Shown piece after piece: positions 38,265 through 50,347 of a stretch of DNA of 64,000 nt. The position numbers were made by a program, and so were the translations under genes. Below the pieces are notes generated by a model. The model did no database searches. It saw only the letters and a program-made list of their open reading frames with translations, and had not been told where the DNA came from. The DNA comes from Gossypium raimondii (Eukaryota; Streptophyta; Magnoliopsida; Malvales; Malvaceae), in assembly GCF_025698545.1 (NCBI RefSeq), contig NC_068567.1, positions 60,772,705 through 60,836,704 of the forward strand, written 5' to 3'. The first letter of the stretch is position 1. Every line of letters begins with the position of its first letter.

Positions 38265-38938
38265 AGATAAGGAGCAAGAACTTTGGCCCCCTTAAAATGG
38301 TAAAATTTTCATTTAGGCCATTCAGGTTTGGTGGAATTGCAAGATTTATTTGTTTGTTTTTTTCTTTAATGTACATTTTATGGTAAATATTCACGTGGAG
38401 TGTACCTCGCATTTTGGATGAAATAAAGTTGACGTCGTGACATGGAAGAGCCGACGTCTCGCCAAACCGATAAACGACGTCACGACATGGCGACGTGTTC
38501 CTTACTAAATCGGGTTTCTTCTCCCAATTAAATTTTGCTATCTTTTCTCAGTCGAACTCTAATAACTCTAGATATTTTAATCAGATTAGCCCACGAATTT
38601 CAGCCTATAAATAGGGCTTTTAACAACCTTAGAGAGAGTGATTCAACAACACAATTAAGAGAGTTTTGTGGGAATTTCGGGAGAACTTTATATTTTTGGG
38701 TTTGGGTTTCTTTTTGTTTCTCCTCTTGTACTCCTCTTCAATTATTTGCTGCTTTAGTGAAGTTTCTTTTACCCATAGTTTTTTTATCCTTTTTTGAGGA
38801 GTTTTTTCAAGTAAATATTTATGTCTAATTTTTTCTATTCGTTCTTGTTCGTTGCTTAATTCAACTTTATCCCCAACAATTCAAGATTTGAGCTTGCTTT
38901 TTCTAACAACATTGCCCCCAAAATTCGAACTTGCAGTC
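38265..38938 (+). mobile_element. LTR-like fossil block (possible solo LTR) next to a MITE fragment
   Basis: After a partial MITE (38265-38345), the segment from about 38380 to 38938 looks like an isolated promoter: paired GACGT-rich motifs (38430-38505), a TATA box CCTATAAATAGG near 38604, then T-rich sequence and no gene. This resembles a degraded retrotransposon LTR. No internal domains or clear matching LTR are seen. Old and broken; low certainty. Confidence 0.35.
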
Positions 38939-39635
38939 TCTTTTGAAGAATGTGTCTTATGCAAATTAATATAATAATAAAATTACATTTTAACTCTGTC
39001 AAAAATTATAATTCATTTCTAACGCATTAAAACAATTTTCTCGCCACGACTCTATTAATAGTCTCGGTTTCTTTTTTTTTTTATTCCAACATATCATGTT
39101 GACATGAGTTTTTGTATTAGTGGGGTTTTTCTTTTCTTTTTAAAAAATATAATTATTTTAATTAAAATAAGTAATGGTGAAACTAATGACATCGTAAAAA
39201 TAGAGAGGTTAAATTATGTCATATTACAGTAAAGGGGTTAAATACCAAAATATGAACATAAGAGAGGGATGAAAACCGAAATTCGACCCTGAATTTTAGA
39301 GGATAATAATGAAGCCATTGAAGGACTTAAAATAATGGGAATTAAGGTTTCTTGAGCTGTGCACGAATAATAGAAGGATTACTTATTTTAATGATGAAGT
39401 GACCATTGATTAATGCAGGATTAACTCTTTAAGTGATGGACCATTAAGGAAGGAGGACCCCAAGCCTAAGTATTGTTGACTTCACCCCCAATTCGGTACT
39501 AAGCTAAAATATTAAACGAATCTTAAACTTGCCATATATATATATATATATTTATATTTATAAATCATTTTTTGAAAACTTAGGAAATTAAATCATTTTG
39601 AAAGAGAATGTGTGAAAACATATCCAGCTGCATAA

Positions 39636-39761
39636 TTGGCAAGAAAGCTCGTCCAACTGAGCAAGTTTTTTACACAGTTGGCAGAAAAGCTCATCCAATT
39701 AGACGAATTTTCTACACAGTTGACAGGAAAGCTCTTCCAACTGAGTGAGCTTTCACACCCT
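39636..39761. repeat. Three-unit 42-bp tandem array
   Basis: Units start at 39636, 39678 and 39720 (TTGGCAAGAAAGCTCGTCCA, TTGGCAGAAAAGCTCATCCA, TTGACAGGAAAGCTCTTCCA). The period of 42 is exactly 14 codons. On + it encodes LARKLVQLSKFFTQ, LAEKLIQLDEFSTQ and LTGKLFQLSELSHP, a leucine-spaced pattern, but the frame is short and has no gene context. Confidence 0.85.
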
Positions 39762-39934
39762 CTAAAAAAAAGGGAATATTTTCTTAAAATTTCAAAAATA
39801 ATCGACCTATTTGACCAATTAACAAAATTTTTTGGCATATATGACCTATTTAACCCTTAAAACTTTATTATGTGAATTTTTTTAATACTTTTATTATATC
39901 TAGATAAATTTCGAATGTTTAACTTTTACTAGAA

Positions 39935-40650
39935 AAAGAAATTCTATCGCATGCATATAGGCATGTGAAATCACATATTTAGAATATAGATTTGTGTTTC
40001 AGAGTAACATATAATAACTAATGAAATGTATAGTTTGAAAATAATTAATAATAACACATTAAATATGTACAATATTAAAATAAAGAAATAAACTAAATGG
40101 TAAGTAAAACAAAATTTAAACATATGAATTTATTAGATTAAGAATACTAAATGAATATAATTATTTATCATGATGTCGTCATTAATCATAAGTTTGCGTC
40201 CAGTTAATTTGAAATACCATCTCAATCAACAACATTATTAATAGTAAAAATCTTATCACATGCGTCACATGCGTATGCGTGTGAAAACCACAAATTTAAA
40301 GCACAAATATGTACGAATTATTAATAACACATTAAATATGTACGAATGGTGCTATCAATCTTAGGTTGGTGTCGAGTTAACTTTATGACACCGACTCAAT
40401 CAAATACATTATTAATAAATATACAATTGAAGGAGGTAATAAAATGTGCATGGTAAAATTAAAATGTATACAAGTGTCAAAACAAAATTTTAATTGAGTG
40501 ATAAATTAAAAGTTTTACTGACGCAATCAATGCGGGTTCAAAGAATATGACTTATTTTAATTATGAAAAGACATTCCCGTAATTTCCCTAATTGAGTTTG
40601 TGATTGACTCGTTACACCAACTCAATCAAGAGCCTAAACAATCATATAGA
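39935..40650 (-). mobile_element. Cluster of Helitron-like fragments
   Basis: Shares several blocks with 15700-16290: ATTAATAATAACACATTAAATATGTAC, ATCTCAATCAAC.ACATTATTAATA, the hairpin-like CACATGCG...CGCATGTG sequence at 40257-40285, GACACCGACTCAATCAAA, and GACTCGTTACACCAACTCAATCAAG. The order matches one or two nested, decayed copies. Confidence 0.5.
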
Positions 40651-40776
40651 TATTCATAAATTATTAATCTTTTAATTTCCGTATTCACATGTTTTTTATA
40701 TAAGATGATTTTGTTCGTCTCCATCTATTTTTATAGTTAAAAAACTCTCTGCATATCAACATGAGGTATAAGTGAC

Positions 40777-40955
40777 ACATATGTCACTATTTGATTATTA
40801 CGCCAACCACGCCAATTTTTAATATTTATAAATAGATGAATTTTCTAATGATATACTCTTTGATTTAATGTACAATGACTAGTTTATGCATTTTTTAGTA
40901 AAGGGATAAAATGTAATCTAACTCCTAGTACAATGACCTCCATGATACTTTTTAC
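40777..40955 (+). repeat. MITE-like GTAAAAGTA family, partial copy 4
   Basis: Right-end sequence TTTGATTTAATGTACAATGACTAG, AAAATGTAATCTAACTCCTAG and CCTCCATGATACTTTTTAC. The left half is missing. Confidence 0.5.
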
Positions 40956-41449
40956 TCCATATTAACTTTTTAATGTTTAATTTGATGAAAATCATAATTA
41001 AATAATAATATTAACAATTAACTTCCGTCAAATCAACCCTAAAGTTCAAAAAAATTTCAACCATCAAACTACATTTTACAAATTAAACATAAAATAAAAA
41101 AATTCACAATTAATATTAAATTTATTCTATTAACAAAATCATGAAATTCAAACCTGAAAATATTAGCAATTAACGCTGGCCAAATCAATCTTTAGAATCC
41201 GAATTAAACTCTAAAAAGTAATATCATTATCTTTGCACACCAAAATGTATAACTTTTCAAATTATAGATATCACATTGGACAAAAAAGGAAATACAAGTA
41301 TCATATTACAAAAAGAGTGTCAATCTCGAGGACCAAATAATGTATTAACCCTAATCTTCAATAATAATTGTAACGACCTAAAAATAATTGTTTTGGAGCT
41401 ATGATAATGGAACACAATCATTTTTATGAGTGCAAATAAGACACTGGTT

Positions 41450-41668
41450 CCCAAACTACTTATGTTCGACTCAAGAAAAACTTGAACTCGGCTCAATAAC
41501 TATCGAGCCAAGCTCAAACTATTGGTCAAGCTGAATTTGAGACTTCGTAATGCTCAGCTTCCCAAACTACTTATGTTCGAAGAAAAACTTGAACTTGACT
41601 CAATAATTATCAAGCCAAGCTTGAACTATTGGTCAAGCTGAATTTGAGCTTAATTATACTCAGCTCAA
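41450..41668. repeat. 111-bp tandem duplication in an AACTTGAGCTC-type repeat
   Basis: Units 41450-41560 and 41561-about 41668 share CCCAAACTACTTATGTTCGA and ATTGGTCAAGCTGAATTTGAG, with several differences including a small gap. They lie inside a longer repeat rich in CTTGAGCTCG motifs extending to about 41910. Confidence 0.8.
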
Positions 41669-42171
41669 ACAACTTACAAGCCTTACCGAGCTTTCATTTT
41701 TAATATATTTATATTATTAAACTACATTATTGCCCTTAATATATATCCATTATTAACCCTAAGTTTGATTTTTGAATTTGAACTTGAATACAAAAATTTA
41801 TATCTTGGGCCAAGCCCGAGCATAAAAATAGATGTTCGTCAAAGCTCGAGCAGAGTATCGAGCACTGAATTTCGAGTCAAGCTTGAGCTCGGCTCAGCTC
41901 GATTACACCCCTAATCATTCTCACTGATTAATGCTTCCTATCTTCAACAAAAAACTTTTCTAGCTTGATAGAACAGTACACAAAGTAATCCAAAAGAGAA
42001 TCTGGGTACACTGGGAAGATTGCATCGGTAACATCAGTTTTATAGTTTTACGGACTCCAGTTTCACTACCATGATATAAAGGATGAACAACTTGTGCACC
42101 GATTAACATTATATACACCAGAGAGGGCAAAAAGCTTTACCGTAGATCCTGGTTACGCACCGTTTCATCGT

Positions 42172-43617
42172 TCATGATTTCAGAATCCTTTCTATGGCAG
42201 CTATATAGTACTCCTTTGGCATGGTACCAACAACAGACTCTTTCCTCTCTCCGTTTTTGAACAGTAACACCACCGGTACGGCCATAATGTTATAAACCTC
42301 TGCAACTGGAAAGTCGGTGTCAGTATTGAGAATAAAGCAGCTCACTCTATCAGCATATTCACTTGCAATCTCATCGATAATGCGGTGGACCATCATACAA
42401 GGACCACACCAGCTCGCATAAAATTCGACAAGAACGGGGGCATCACTATTCATTACTGATTTCTCCCATGTGTCTTTAGTAACCACAGCAGCTACACGAC
42501 ATTAATGAAAAAGACTATCATTGAATATAGACACACATGCTCTATGAAAATTGCTCTTAATACATGAGAAAAACAATTGATCAATTTTCTAGTGCACAAC
42601 AACAAACAAGTTTTTTCAGCTGATAGATCATATTCGTTTTACGAATTAAGCACCTTTGAGAACATCAAATTCACATGCAAGTTCATAGTGATTGTTACAG
42701 TATGTGAAATTTTTGCCGGAATCTAATCTACCAGGATCGACATGAACAACATTTTAACAGAATTGTTCTGCATTACACTTTCCTAAAATTGAATGAAATC
42801 AGTTGAATCGCTCTTCTATTGCTTTGGTCCGTAAACCCTAAAAGACCAAACATGTTAGAGCATCCAATTTCCAACCAAAAAGACCAAAACATTGGCAAAA
42901 AGTGATCTTTGATTCTCATAGTTCTAACAAAAATCCTTTCTGAAAAAGGTTAAGTTTTTAACCTTCTAATGCTAATTCAAAAGCACTAATCCTTCGAAGT
43001 TCAAACTATTTCTTAGACTTGGTAGTAGCTGCTACAATTATCACTAACTGAGCGTCTTAACACATAATTACACACCCCTTTTTGATTGCTTTAAGCTAAT
43101 AGATTTTGCAAATTCCCGGAAAAAATTTGCCTGTTTTCTTTTCTCATGTTTCTGCGCAACCAAACAATTAGAAGCTAGTTGCTCCGATTACGACCTATTT
43201 GATCAATTATAACACACATGCAAACCCCTTCTGATTTCTTTAAGCTAAAACTGCCAAATTCCCGGGAATTTTTTGCCTGTTTTCTTTATTAAGTTTCTGG
43301 GCAACCAAACAATCAAACACTAGATAAGCCATAAATCCCCCCCCCCCAAAAAAAAATCAAAATCAAAACCCAGAAATTCAAACAGTATTATATAATGGAA
43401 CAAAGCGAAAGAGATTACCTTTGGGGTCATGGGCAAAAAGGGTTTTGAGAGTGATAGAAGGCGCATTGCGACGAAGCTTAAAGGACCCATTTTTCAAAGG
43501 AAAGGAGATGTTCAAAGAGTTGGGATTAGAGGAAAAATGAGAAGAAATGGCGCGTGGGGGAGCGAGTTTGGCAGCCAAGTGAGATGATGGAGTAACCGAA
43601 GTAGAATAAGAAGCCAT
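42172..43617 (-). CDS. Plastid thioredoxin m3-type
   Basis: Two exons: 43617-43419 and 42491-42172 (stop at 42172), 172 residues. The first about 65 residues are Ser-, Pro- and Arg-rich without acidic residues ([20 protein letters not shown]), typical of a chloroplast transit peptide. The thioredoxin fold has the redox-active WCGPC at about residues 94-98. Residues after it ([39 protein letters not shown]) match Arabidopsis TRX m3 (GAT1), which affects redox state and callose at plasmodesmata in meristems, better than other m-type members. The conserved cis-Pro is in AVPVV. I chose the start where the transit peptide begins; an open frame upstream to 43773 lacks similarity. The intron (927 bp) contains a diverged duplication. 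Confidence 0.9.
43059..43324. repeat. Diverged tandem duplication inside the thioredoxin intron
   Basis: Units of about 120 bp (43059-43183 and 43210-43324) share CTTTAAGCTAA, CAAATTCCCGG, TTTGCCTGTTTTCTT and GCAACCAAACAAT. The downstream intron part also has C9-11/A9-10 runs near 43339-43357. Confidence 0.7.
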
Positions 43618-44639
43618 CGGAGAACAGAAAAATGACGAAAAGAGAGGTCTTTTAACTGAGAAATTGTACAAAATAGAAGTGTACCTTAAATGCCGAGCCC
43701 CATTGGATATGGTGTTAGTGGGTATGGTAGGGATGGGCCTAATGGGCCCACTGTAAATCATTAGCAAATACATGACATGCTTAAACTCGAGGAATTTGAT
43801 GTTTTAGGTTCAACTCCCGTTTTTATTAAATTATGTGTTAGTAAATATTAAAGGTTAAATTTGTTATTGTCCTAACTTTAGAATTATTCCGTCATCTTTC
43901 CATCATCCAAATATCAGAACTAAATAAAATAAGACAAATGCAATCGATTGTATGACCATTTCATAACTTTTTTTCAAGAATATAATTGCAATAAAAGGTA
44001 TTCGGTAAAGAACATTATGGAAAATAAAATTGAAAACCCGTTATTAAAAAGAAATTTAGTTTCTCTAATTTTTAGATTTTAAAATTCAGGTCCAATTTTT
44101 TTTTATTAAATTCGGGTTAATTACAATATCTTTTTTAATTATATGGCTATCAACCGAGTAGCTTATTATTATTATTATTATTATTATTTTAAAATATCAC
44201 AACAACTAATTAAACCAAAAAAAACATGGCAATCAAGTGAATACTTTTTTTCTTTTTAAATGCTATGGTAACTAATTTAAAAAAAATATTAAAATTGAAC
44301 CTAAATTTTAAAATTCTAAAAATATAAGGACTAAATTCATAAAAACAACCTTATTAGCTATGCTTTTTCTATTCCCAGGAATCTGAATAGCCTAATAGAT
44401 CAAAGGAAACCAGAAAAAGCTGCAGATTCTCCATTCTTACAACCTTTTTATCATCCCCCTTTCAACAAGGCGACAAACATGTATTTTAAAGATTTCTTCA
44501 ATTCATAAAAATTGAAGTTGTTCATAAGTAGGGTCGGATTAGGTTTTAACAAAATTTTAAGCTTGATTGAGAAGTTCAAGCTCAATCCAATAAAATTTTA
44601 GAGTTATTTGAGCTGATAATACTAAGATCTCAAATCAAT

Positions 44640-45220
44640 TTTCGAAAATATAGTCGCATCTTTAAACTGATCGAACATGCCATCAATCCGAGTAAGGATA
44701 CTTGTTTTTGATCGTCAACTTATTCAGTTGTTGATAATCAATGCATAGCATGAAAGTATCATCTTTTTATTTCACAAATAACACCGGCGCTCCCCAATGT
44801 GATATTCTCGGCAAATAAACCCTCAACCAAAAGCTCTTACAACTACACTTTCATCTCCTTGAGATCCTTCGGTGTCATGCGATAGGCGACAATGGATACT
44901 GGTGGAGCACCAAGAAACACCTCAATACCAAATTCAACTTTTCGATCTGGCGGCAAATTAGATAAGTCTTTCAGAAACACCTTAGGAAAATCCCTCACGA
45001 TACGAATATTTTGAACTCTCAACTCCTTACTTCCAAAATTCAGTACATAGGCTAAGTAAGTAAACTTCGCAACTTTTACTCAAAAACTTCTTAGCCTTAG
45101 TCGCTGAAACCACATTAGAGAGAAATTATGTTCTCTCTCCAACGACCACAATCTTTGATCCATCCTCAGCTCTCAAGCTGATTCGCTTCGAATCAAAGTC
45201 TACTTTCAACTTGAGTTTGG
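44640..45220 (-). mobile_element. Ty3/gypsy retrotransposon fragment (reverse transcriptase region)
   Basis: On the minus strand, recognisable pieces of a Ty3/gypsy polyprotein occur in the expected order: the protease-RT linker (DLSNLPPDRKVEFGIE type) and the RT start (WGAPV.FVK type, CIDY.QLNK, KNKYP). No LTRs, gag or integrase are present nearby. It is an old, broken internal fragment with several interruptions. A repeat end GTTGTTCATAAG lies just left at about 44518, so the fragment may sit within another repeat. Confidence 0.75.
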
Positions 45221-45265
45221 GCTAGATGAAAATATAAATCTAACCTTATTTTTCGAGTCTATATT

Positions 45266-45349
45266 TTTACTCAAATTCTTTCACTTTTTATAAAAGTTTC
45301 GGCCTAATTTACTCAAATTCTTTCACTTTTTATAAAAGTTTCGGCCTAA
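45266..45349. repeat. 42-bp tandem duplication
   Basis: TTTACTCAAATTCTTTCACT...GTTTCGGCCTAA occurs twice in succession (45266-45307 and 45308-45349), apparently identical, so it is a young duplication. Confidence 0.9.
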
Positions 45350-45940
45350 CCCTTGGACAAATCTTCAGAAAAACATGTGGATTTTCTGGGTTTCACTTTC
45401 ACTAGCCAAACATCATGTTCTTGCTCTTGCAAATTTTATTCTTTGGTACTAATCGAATTAAAAAGTAGAAAAGTAAGGAACATCCACGTCAGTAGGATAA
45501 AGGGCTTTTTGAAAGATGAGGCTTTGATTTTGCCACCTGTTTCAGTTCAGTACAAGATTAGAACATGTCTATCACCAAGACAAAAAGTACAAAAGCTAAA
45601 CGTGCACGTCTTTTGTTCTTTCTTTTAAGGTTGTTCTTCTACACATCTCAAACCTAATGTTTTAATCGATCTTTAAGTCACCGGTTTTCCAGTTACTTGT
45701 ACCCTTTTAAATTAAATAAATTATTAAACACTATAAAATTCAATTCAACCGTCGATTTTTTAACTCGAGTCAATCAAATTTTTTGTCTTGTTTTGGATCA
45801 ATGTACAAGTTGGTTTTAAATTCAACCGATTCATCCGACTAATCTAATTTGATTTCAATAGAAATGATTTTAACAGCCGGGTTGATGGTTAAATGCTTTA
45901 AAAATTTAAAAAAATAAATAAAAAGGTTTATAAAACCAGT

Positions 45941-46565
45941 TAGGGGTGAGCGTTTGATCAAACGGAGTGTAAAAGTTTCAAGTTAATTGAGCTGACGAGT
46001 TATATTTTATCATCCTAACTCGATTTGAATTCTTTTCGAATTGAGTCGAATGGAATGAAATTCGAATCGAATCAAGTGAAATTGTTCGAGTTAAATTAAA
46101 AACTTAAACATGTGAAATTAAAATATTATTACAATATAACTAATTTCACGTTAAAGTACATAAATTCAAAGTAAACTAATAAGAAAAGGATATTTTAGTA
46201 TTATAAATTTGAATTGTTAATAAACTTATTTAGTTCCAACATTTATTATTTTAGAATATTTTTAAAATTTTAACTTTCTTTATATATATATATATATATT
46301 TTAGAATTTTAAAAATATATATAAATTTTGAAATTTTTATAAATATTTTGAATTTTAAAATTTATTTTGATTTCTTTTTTATAATTTTTTTGTTGAGAGA
46401 GGTAATTTTGCTCATTTTCAAAATTAACAAGGACTACTAATTTATTATTCGAATTGTAAAATTTAACTCGATTGAACTCAAAACTCGAATAACTCGATTT
46501 GATTAACTCGAAATTCGAATTTTGTCACGACTTTTTCGAATCGAATTGAGTCTTGCCCACCCTTA
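45941..46565. mobile_element. Non-autonomous hAT element with 8-bp target duplication
   Basis: The left terminus TAGGGGTGAGC pairs with the right terminus (rc TAAGGGTGGGC), the classic hAT-type TIR beginning TAGGGGTG. Flanks AAACCAGT (45933-45940) and AAACCAAT (46566-46573) match at 7 of 8 positions, the expected target size for hAT. Length 625 bp, no transposase coding, subterminal TCGAATTGAGTCG-type motifs on both sides, and a (TA)n run inside (about 46282-46303). Confidence 0.8.
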
Positions 46566-47412
46566 AAACCAATTCAACTGCTAAAATTTTTTACTTAGTT
46601 TTCGATTTTTTTTGCTGGTTCTTTGGGAGTCTTGTTCGATTCTCAATCCAACAGATTGATGTAGTCTAATTGGAATAACATAAATTTCATCCAAACAAAA
46701 CAAAAAATGGCGAAATCATGGCTTCAATCCCTCTACTTTGCTCAATTTAATACTCATTCTTTAATTGACATAATTTAGTATTCTACTTTGATACTATTAT
46801 TAATTGGTCCAAATACTTAACGTTAATTTATAATATTGACTAGATTTCTCTTAAAAGTACCCTTCTCAACACGCACAACAACAACAACAAAAAATCCATA
46901 TTAACACGATGAGTTAAAACAAGTGTTAAACCGGAATGGTTAATGGTGTTAACTATTTAGGCTAGCTAATGACGTTATAAAGAGTAGAAGGATCAAATTA
47001 TAAAGTATAGGGACTAAAGAGACCAAATGAGACATATGCAAGGAATATATAAAGCTCATGAACTTAAGCTTATTTGATACAATGATGGAGAATGTGTTAT
47101 AAATTCGAAGAGTGAGATTTAATGGAGGTTAAAAACTAACCATGGTTACTTAAAACAGCCAAGGTTTTTTTTCCTACATCCCTTTGTTTGTGTCAAGGTT
47201 TATACCATCTGATAGGCAAAACTGAAGATCAAAGCCAATAAAGAAAAATCTAATATACAAAACTAATAGTATGAGGTTCATAATATTCATCTCAAAAACC
47301 CTTTTTGATTCTATACATAGAGATGCCTACCCCTTTAGCAGCATCGATACGGATGATCGATGATCGATGCACGCTGCAATCCCCTGGTGTTCGTACCGCC
47401 AGCCGAGATTTT

Positions 47413-49025
47413 CTACCAAGGGCATGTTATTGTTCTTCTCAAGCATCGTCTTTTACGTCCCCATGGTCGATTCACTTTCTCTAGCATCTGTTCGAATTAG
47501 GCAACGGAAAACCGAAACATATCGGCATTATAATGAGGTTAGCAATAGAAAGAGACAAAACATGTATGTTATGCGGGATTTGCGTTTTAGTACTATCGCT
47601 ATGTGAAAATACGGTGCATCGAAAGGAACATCCTAAAACACGACAGCATTTCAATGAATATCCGTATGTCATTATACTATAGTTTCCGAAAGTTTCTATT
47701 TCTTTAGGCTTTTCAAGTTGCAACAAATCTAAAATCAAGGAGCATTACCTGGTTTTTCTGCATTTCCATCACTTCCTCCTGCACCAACCAAAGTATGGTT
47801 AAGGAGGGCCGTCTACCGGACGTTTTTTCAATAAAACACGAAGAATCTTAGTTAGCAGATAATAGGAACCTGTTTCTTCAACAATTCTTGGTTCATTTCT
47901 TTAAGCTTTGCGACCTCTGCTTCGAGTTCCAATGTATAGGCCTACAAGAAACTCACAACAGTTGATTCAATATATCCACATAAACGAGCTTTATTCATAC
48001 ACGAAACAAAATGGAGGCTAAATGACCCAACTCACCTGCTTGCGAGCTCGTGATCTTGCAGCTGACTCTCTGTTCTTAATCATTCTCTTTTGCCTTCTCT
48101 CAACTACTTTCTCCAAATTTGCACCGCATTTTCTTCCTCGGCCGAATATGTAAGGAACTGGTGATGGCGAAGTGGTATCGATGCTGTTCTTCGAAACCAC
48201 ATCAGAAGATATCTGGCTTGCGGGTGAGCCTAAACCAACTATCCCCATCCCACCACCCTGCAGCCCTGTGTTCTGAACCAGATTATTATTCATAGAAGGG
48301 TCACCAATTCCAACCACTGAACCCTTAGCACCCGGACTAGCGAGCTGTGTCGCATTCATAAGGTGCATAGGAGGAGCAAAAGCAACTACTTGTTGCTTGG
48401 GAAACAGTGGCTGTGGCTGCTGTTGCAGCTGTGACGATGATTTGACTCCACTTGCAAACCCATTGTTTGTATTTGCCTGTTGAAACCCGAGAGCTAAAGG
48501 CGAGTTGTCAGCGAAGAATCCACCATTGTTCACCATCCCAATCTGTTGCATATCTTCCCTTACAACACCTGCCCTTGCCAAGAACTCCTCAAGCGTCATC
48601 GTTCCTAGCGTCTGTTGCCTCTGCGGCAAATTCGCTTCTCCACCGGTACTTCCATCATTACTGCCACCATCACTTTCTTTCATCAAGTACTTCCATACTT
48701 CATCGACCGTTTTTTGACTCAAAGTCCTCGGCAACGACAGCGACCCTTGTTTCTGCAAATTCCCACCAGAAACATCTCCTCCTTCTCCCGCACTAACCGA
48801 AGCCGTCATAGCTGATTGAGTCTCTTCCGCCGTCGATATATTCCTCAACAATTCATCCATATTCATTGACCCAAAATCCTTCCCAAGTCCACCAAAAGTG
48901 CTCTGCAACTCATCAAAGGTCAATGAATATATAGATGACTGCCTAACCAACGGCGAATTCACAACCGGCTTCGACCCGTTGTTCCCATCACCACCAAAGT
49001 TCTTGAAATTTAAATGAGATCCCAT
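47413..49025 (-). CDS. ABF/AREB-type bZIP transcription factor
   Basis: Group A bZIP activator of ABA-responsive genes through ABRE (ACGTGG/T) sites. Four exons: 49025-48036, 47941-47870, 47778-47749, 47487-47413; 1167 nt, 388 residues. Conserved blocks: C1 with RQSSIYSLTFDEL (about residues 28-40) and KDFGSMNMDELLRNI; C2 LPRTLSQKTVDEVWKYL (about 98-114); C3 QQTLGTMTLEEFLARAG; basic region RRQKRMIKNRESAARSRARK (about 310-329) followed by a leucine zipper; C4 at the C-terminus, RRCLRRTITCPW. R-x-x-S/T sites in these blocks are SnRK2 targets in the family. The C4 tail usually reads RRT(L/S)(T/S)GPW, so TITCPW is unusual. The start MGSHLNFKN fits the family. ABF2, ABF3 and ABF4 types are hard to separate; proximity to the PPR gene suggests ABF3-like. 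Intact. Confidence 0.92.
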
Positions 49026-50100
49026 TTTCCACAACAGCAAAATATTATGGCCACAATCAAATTGCCCTATAAATTCCATCAACTAAAGTAGATGAGATGA
49101 TTATGACATTCACTTTCCTTTTCTTTAACTTAAGATCTAATACATGTTCACCAAACAAAGCAAAGTGCAAGCTAATCATATATATCATTCTCACCATAGT
49201 TCCAATTACAGCCATTTTAATCCCAAATTCCATTAAACCAAAATTAAATCTAATCATAGCATTCATGAGCAAAACAATAAAGATTAAAACTTTCATGTTA
49301 AAATCTTGAAATTTTCAACATTCTCTTCAGCAAATAGTAGAAAATATACAATTATACACATAAACAAACAAATTTTCTTGCAAATCCTTCCAAATTATGC
49401 AGACAATAAGGATAAAGCAGAAAGTGTATATATAAATTTCCCAGATCCACAAACAATATATTAATCCTAGAGGTAGAAGCTAATTAACAAGTAACAAGTG
49501 TCCAGCTGCTATTTCACAGAAAAATAAAATAAAAATCAAAGCTTTAACAAAATCTAAAACCAACCCAAATTTTAACCATTAAACCCATCAACAACATGTT
49601 AAAATATTGAAAAAAAACCCCAGTAACAAAAAGAAAATCAAATGAAGGAAAATATATATTTTTAATTTTTTTAAAAAGCAGCTAAATTAGCTCAGGTAAC
49701 AAGATCCCTTCATTAAAACATTCAAAATAGTTTCTTTAATCAAGCAAAACTAAAATTACATAAAAGGCAAACAAATATAACAAAAAAATTATAAAACAGT
49801 AAAGAACAAAGGAAGAAAAAGGGAGAGAAAGGGTAAAGTATAATAGTGATAGAAGAAACGAAAGAGACTGCTTCCTTTGTGTTCTTTTTTTTTTCTTCAC
49901 CTTTAAATTTTTATTTTTTCGGGTTTAAAATTAAAACCCAAAAAATAAAATAAAAAAATTTTGTTGAAAATCGAGAGTGTGTGGTGGTGATGGACTAGAG
50001 CGAGCTGAAAATTGTGTCGTTTTTCTTTGAAGAAAGGGGGGAAAAAAACACAGAGGGGAGGCTTTAGCTTTGTGGAGACGACAAGTGTCTATTGTCGCCT
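49026..50100 (-). promoter_or_regulatory. ABF leader and promoter region
   Basis: About 1 kb of non-coding sequence upstream of the ABF start. The purine/pyrimidine-rich zone at about 49800-50060 (GGGAGAGAAAGGGTAAAG and TTTCTTTGAAGAAAGG) is the likely 5' leader start, and the AT-rich part between may be a leader intron, as in other AREB genes. Splice sites could not be fixed. Confidence 0.4.
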
Positions 50101-50347
50101 CGACGCTTAGTCGAAATTTAAGGAGCTTTTTCCCCAGATTTTTGAGGATTTAATTGTAATTTCTATCTTTTGCAAGGTTAAATTATTGTTTTAGTCCCTA
50201 TATTATGTTCAAATTTGATATTAGTTTATATATTTTATTTTAAATAATCTAAATCCTACTTCTAAATCATCTCGAGTAAGTAATACAGTTAATTGTTTTT
50301 GGTTAAAATGTTGATGTGGATTTATAAATTTTTTTACTGAGTTAATT

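Larger units (their letters stand above)
33300..42100. other. 8.8-kb gene-poor interval
   Basis: No complete gene is supported. Recognisable contents are listed separately: MITE fragments, hAT-like and LINE pieces, a GC-rich island, a SINE, an LTR-like block, a 42-bp tandem array, Helitron-like fragments and a 111-bp duplication. Sequence at 34000-35300 and 37200-38260 is AT-rich with no feature I can name. Confidence 0.5.
43800..47400. other. Repeat-filled spacer between thioredoxin and ABF genes
   Basis: No gene is supported. It contains an (ATT)n microsatellite (about 44165-44190), a Ty3/gypsy fossil (44640-45220), a 42-bp tandem duplication (45266-45349), a hAT element (45941-46565) with a (TA)n run, and degenerate repeats. 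Sequence from 47160 to 47412 is probably the ABF 3' flank. Confidence 0.5.

Noticed and set aside
38535-38828. 97-residue frame in the LTR-like block
   Set aside because: Crosses the TATA box and T-rich leader; not a gene.
47367-47606. Frame on + over the last ABF exon
   Set aside because: Antisense shadow of the ABF exon at 47413-47487.
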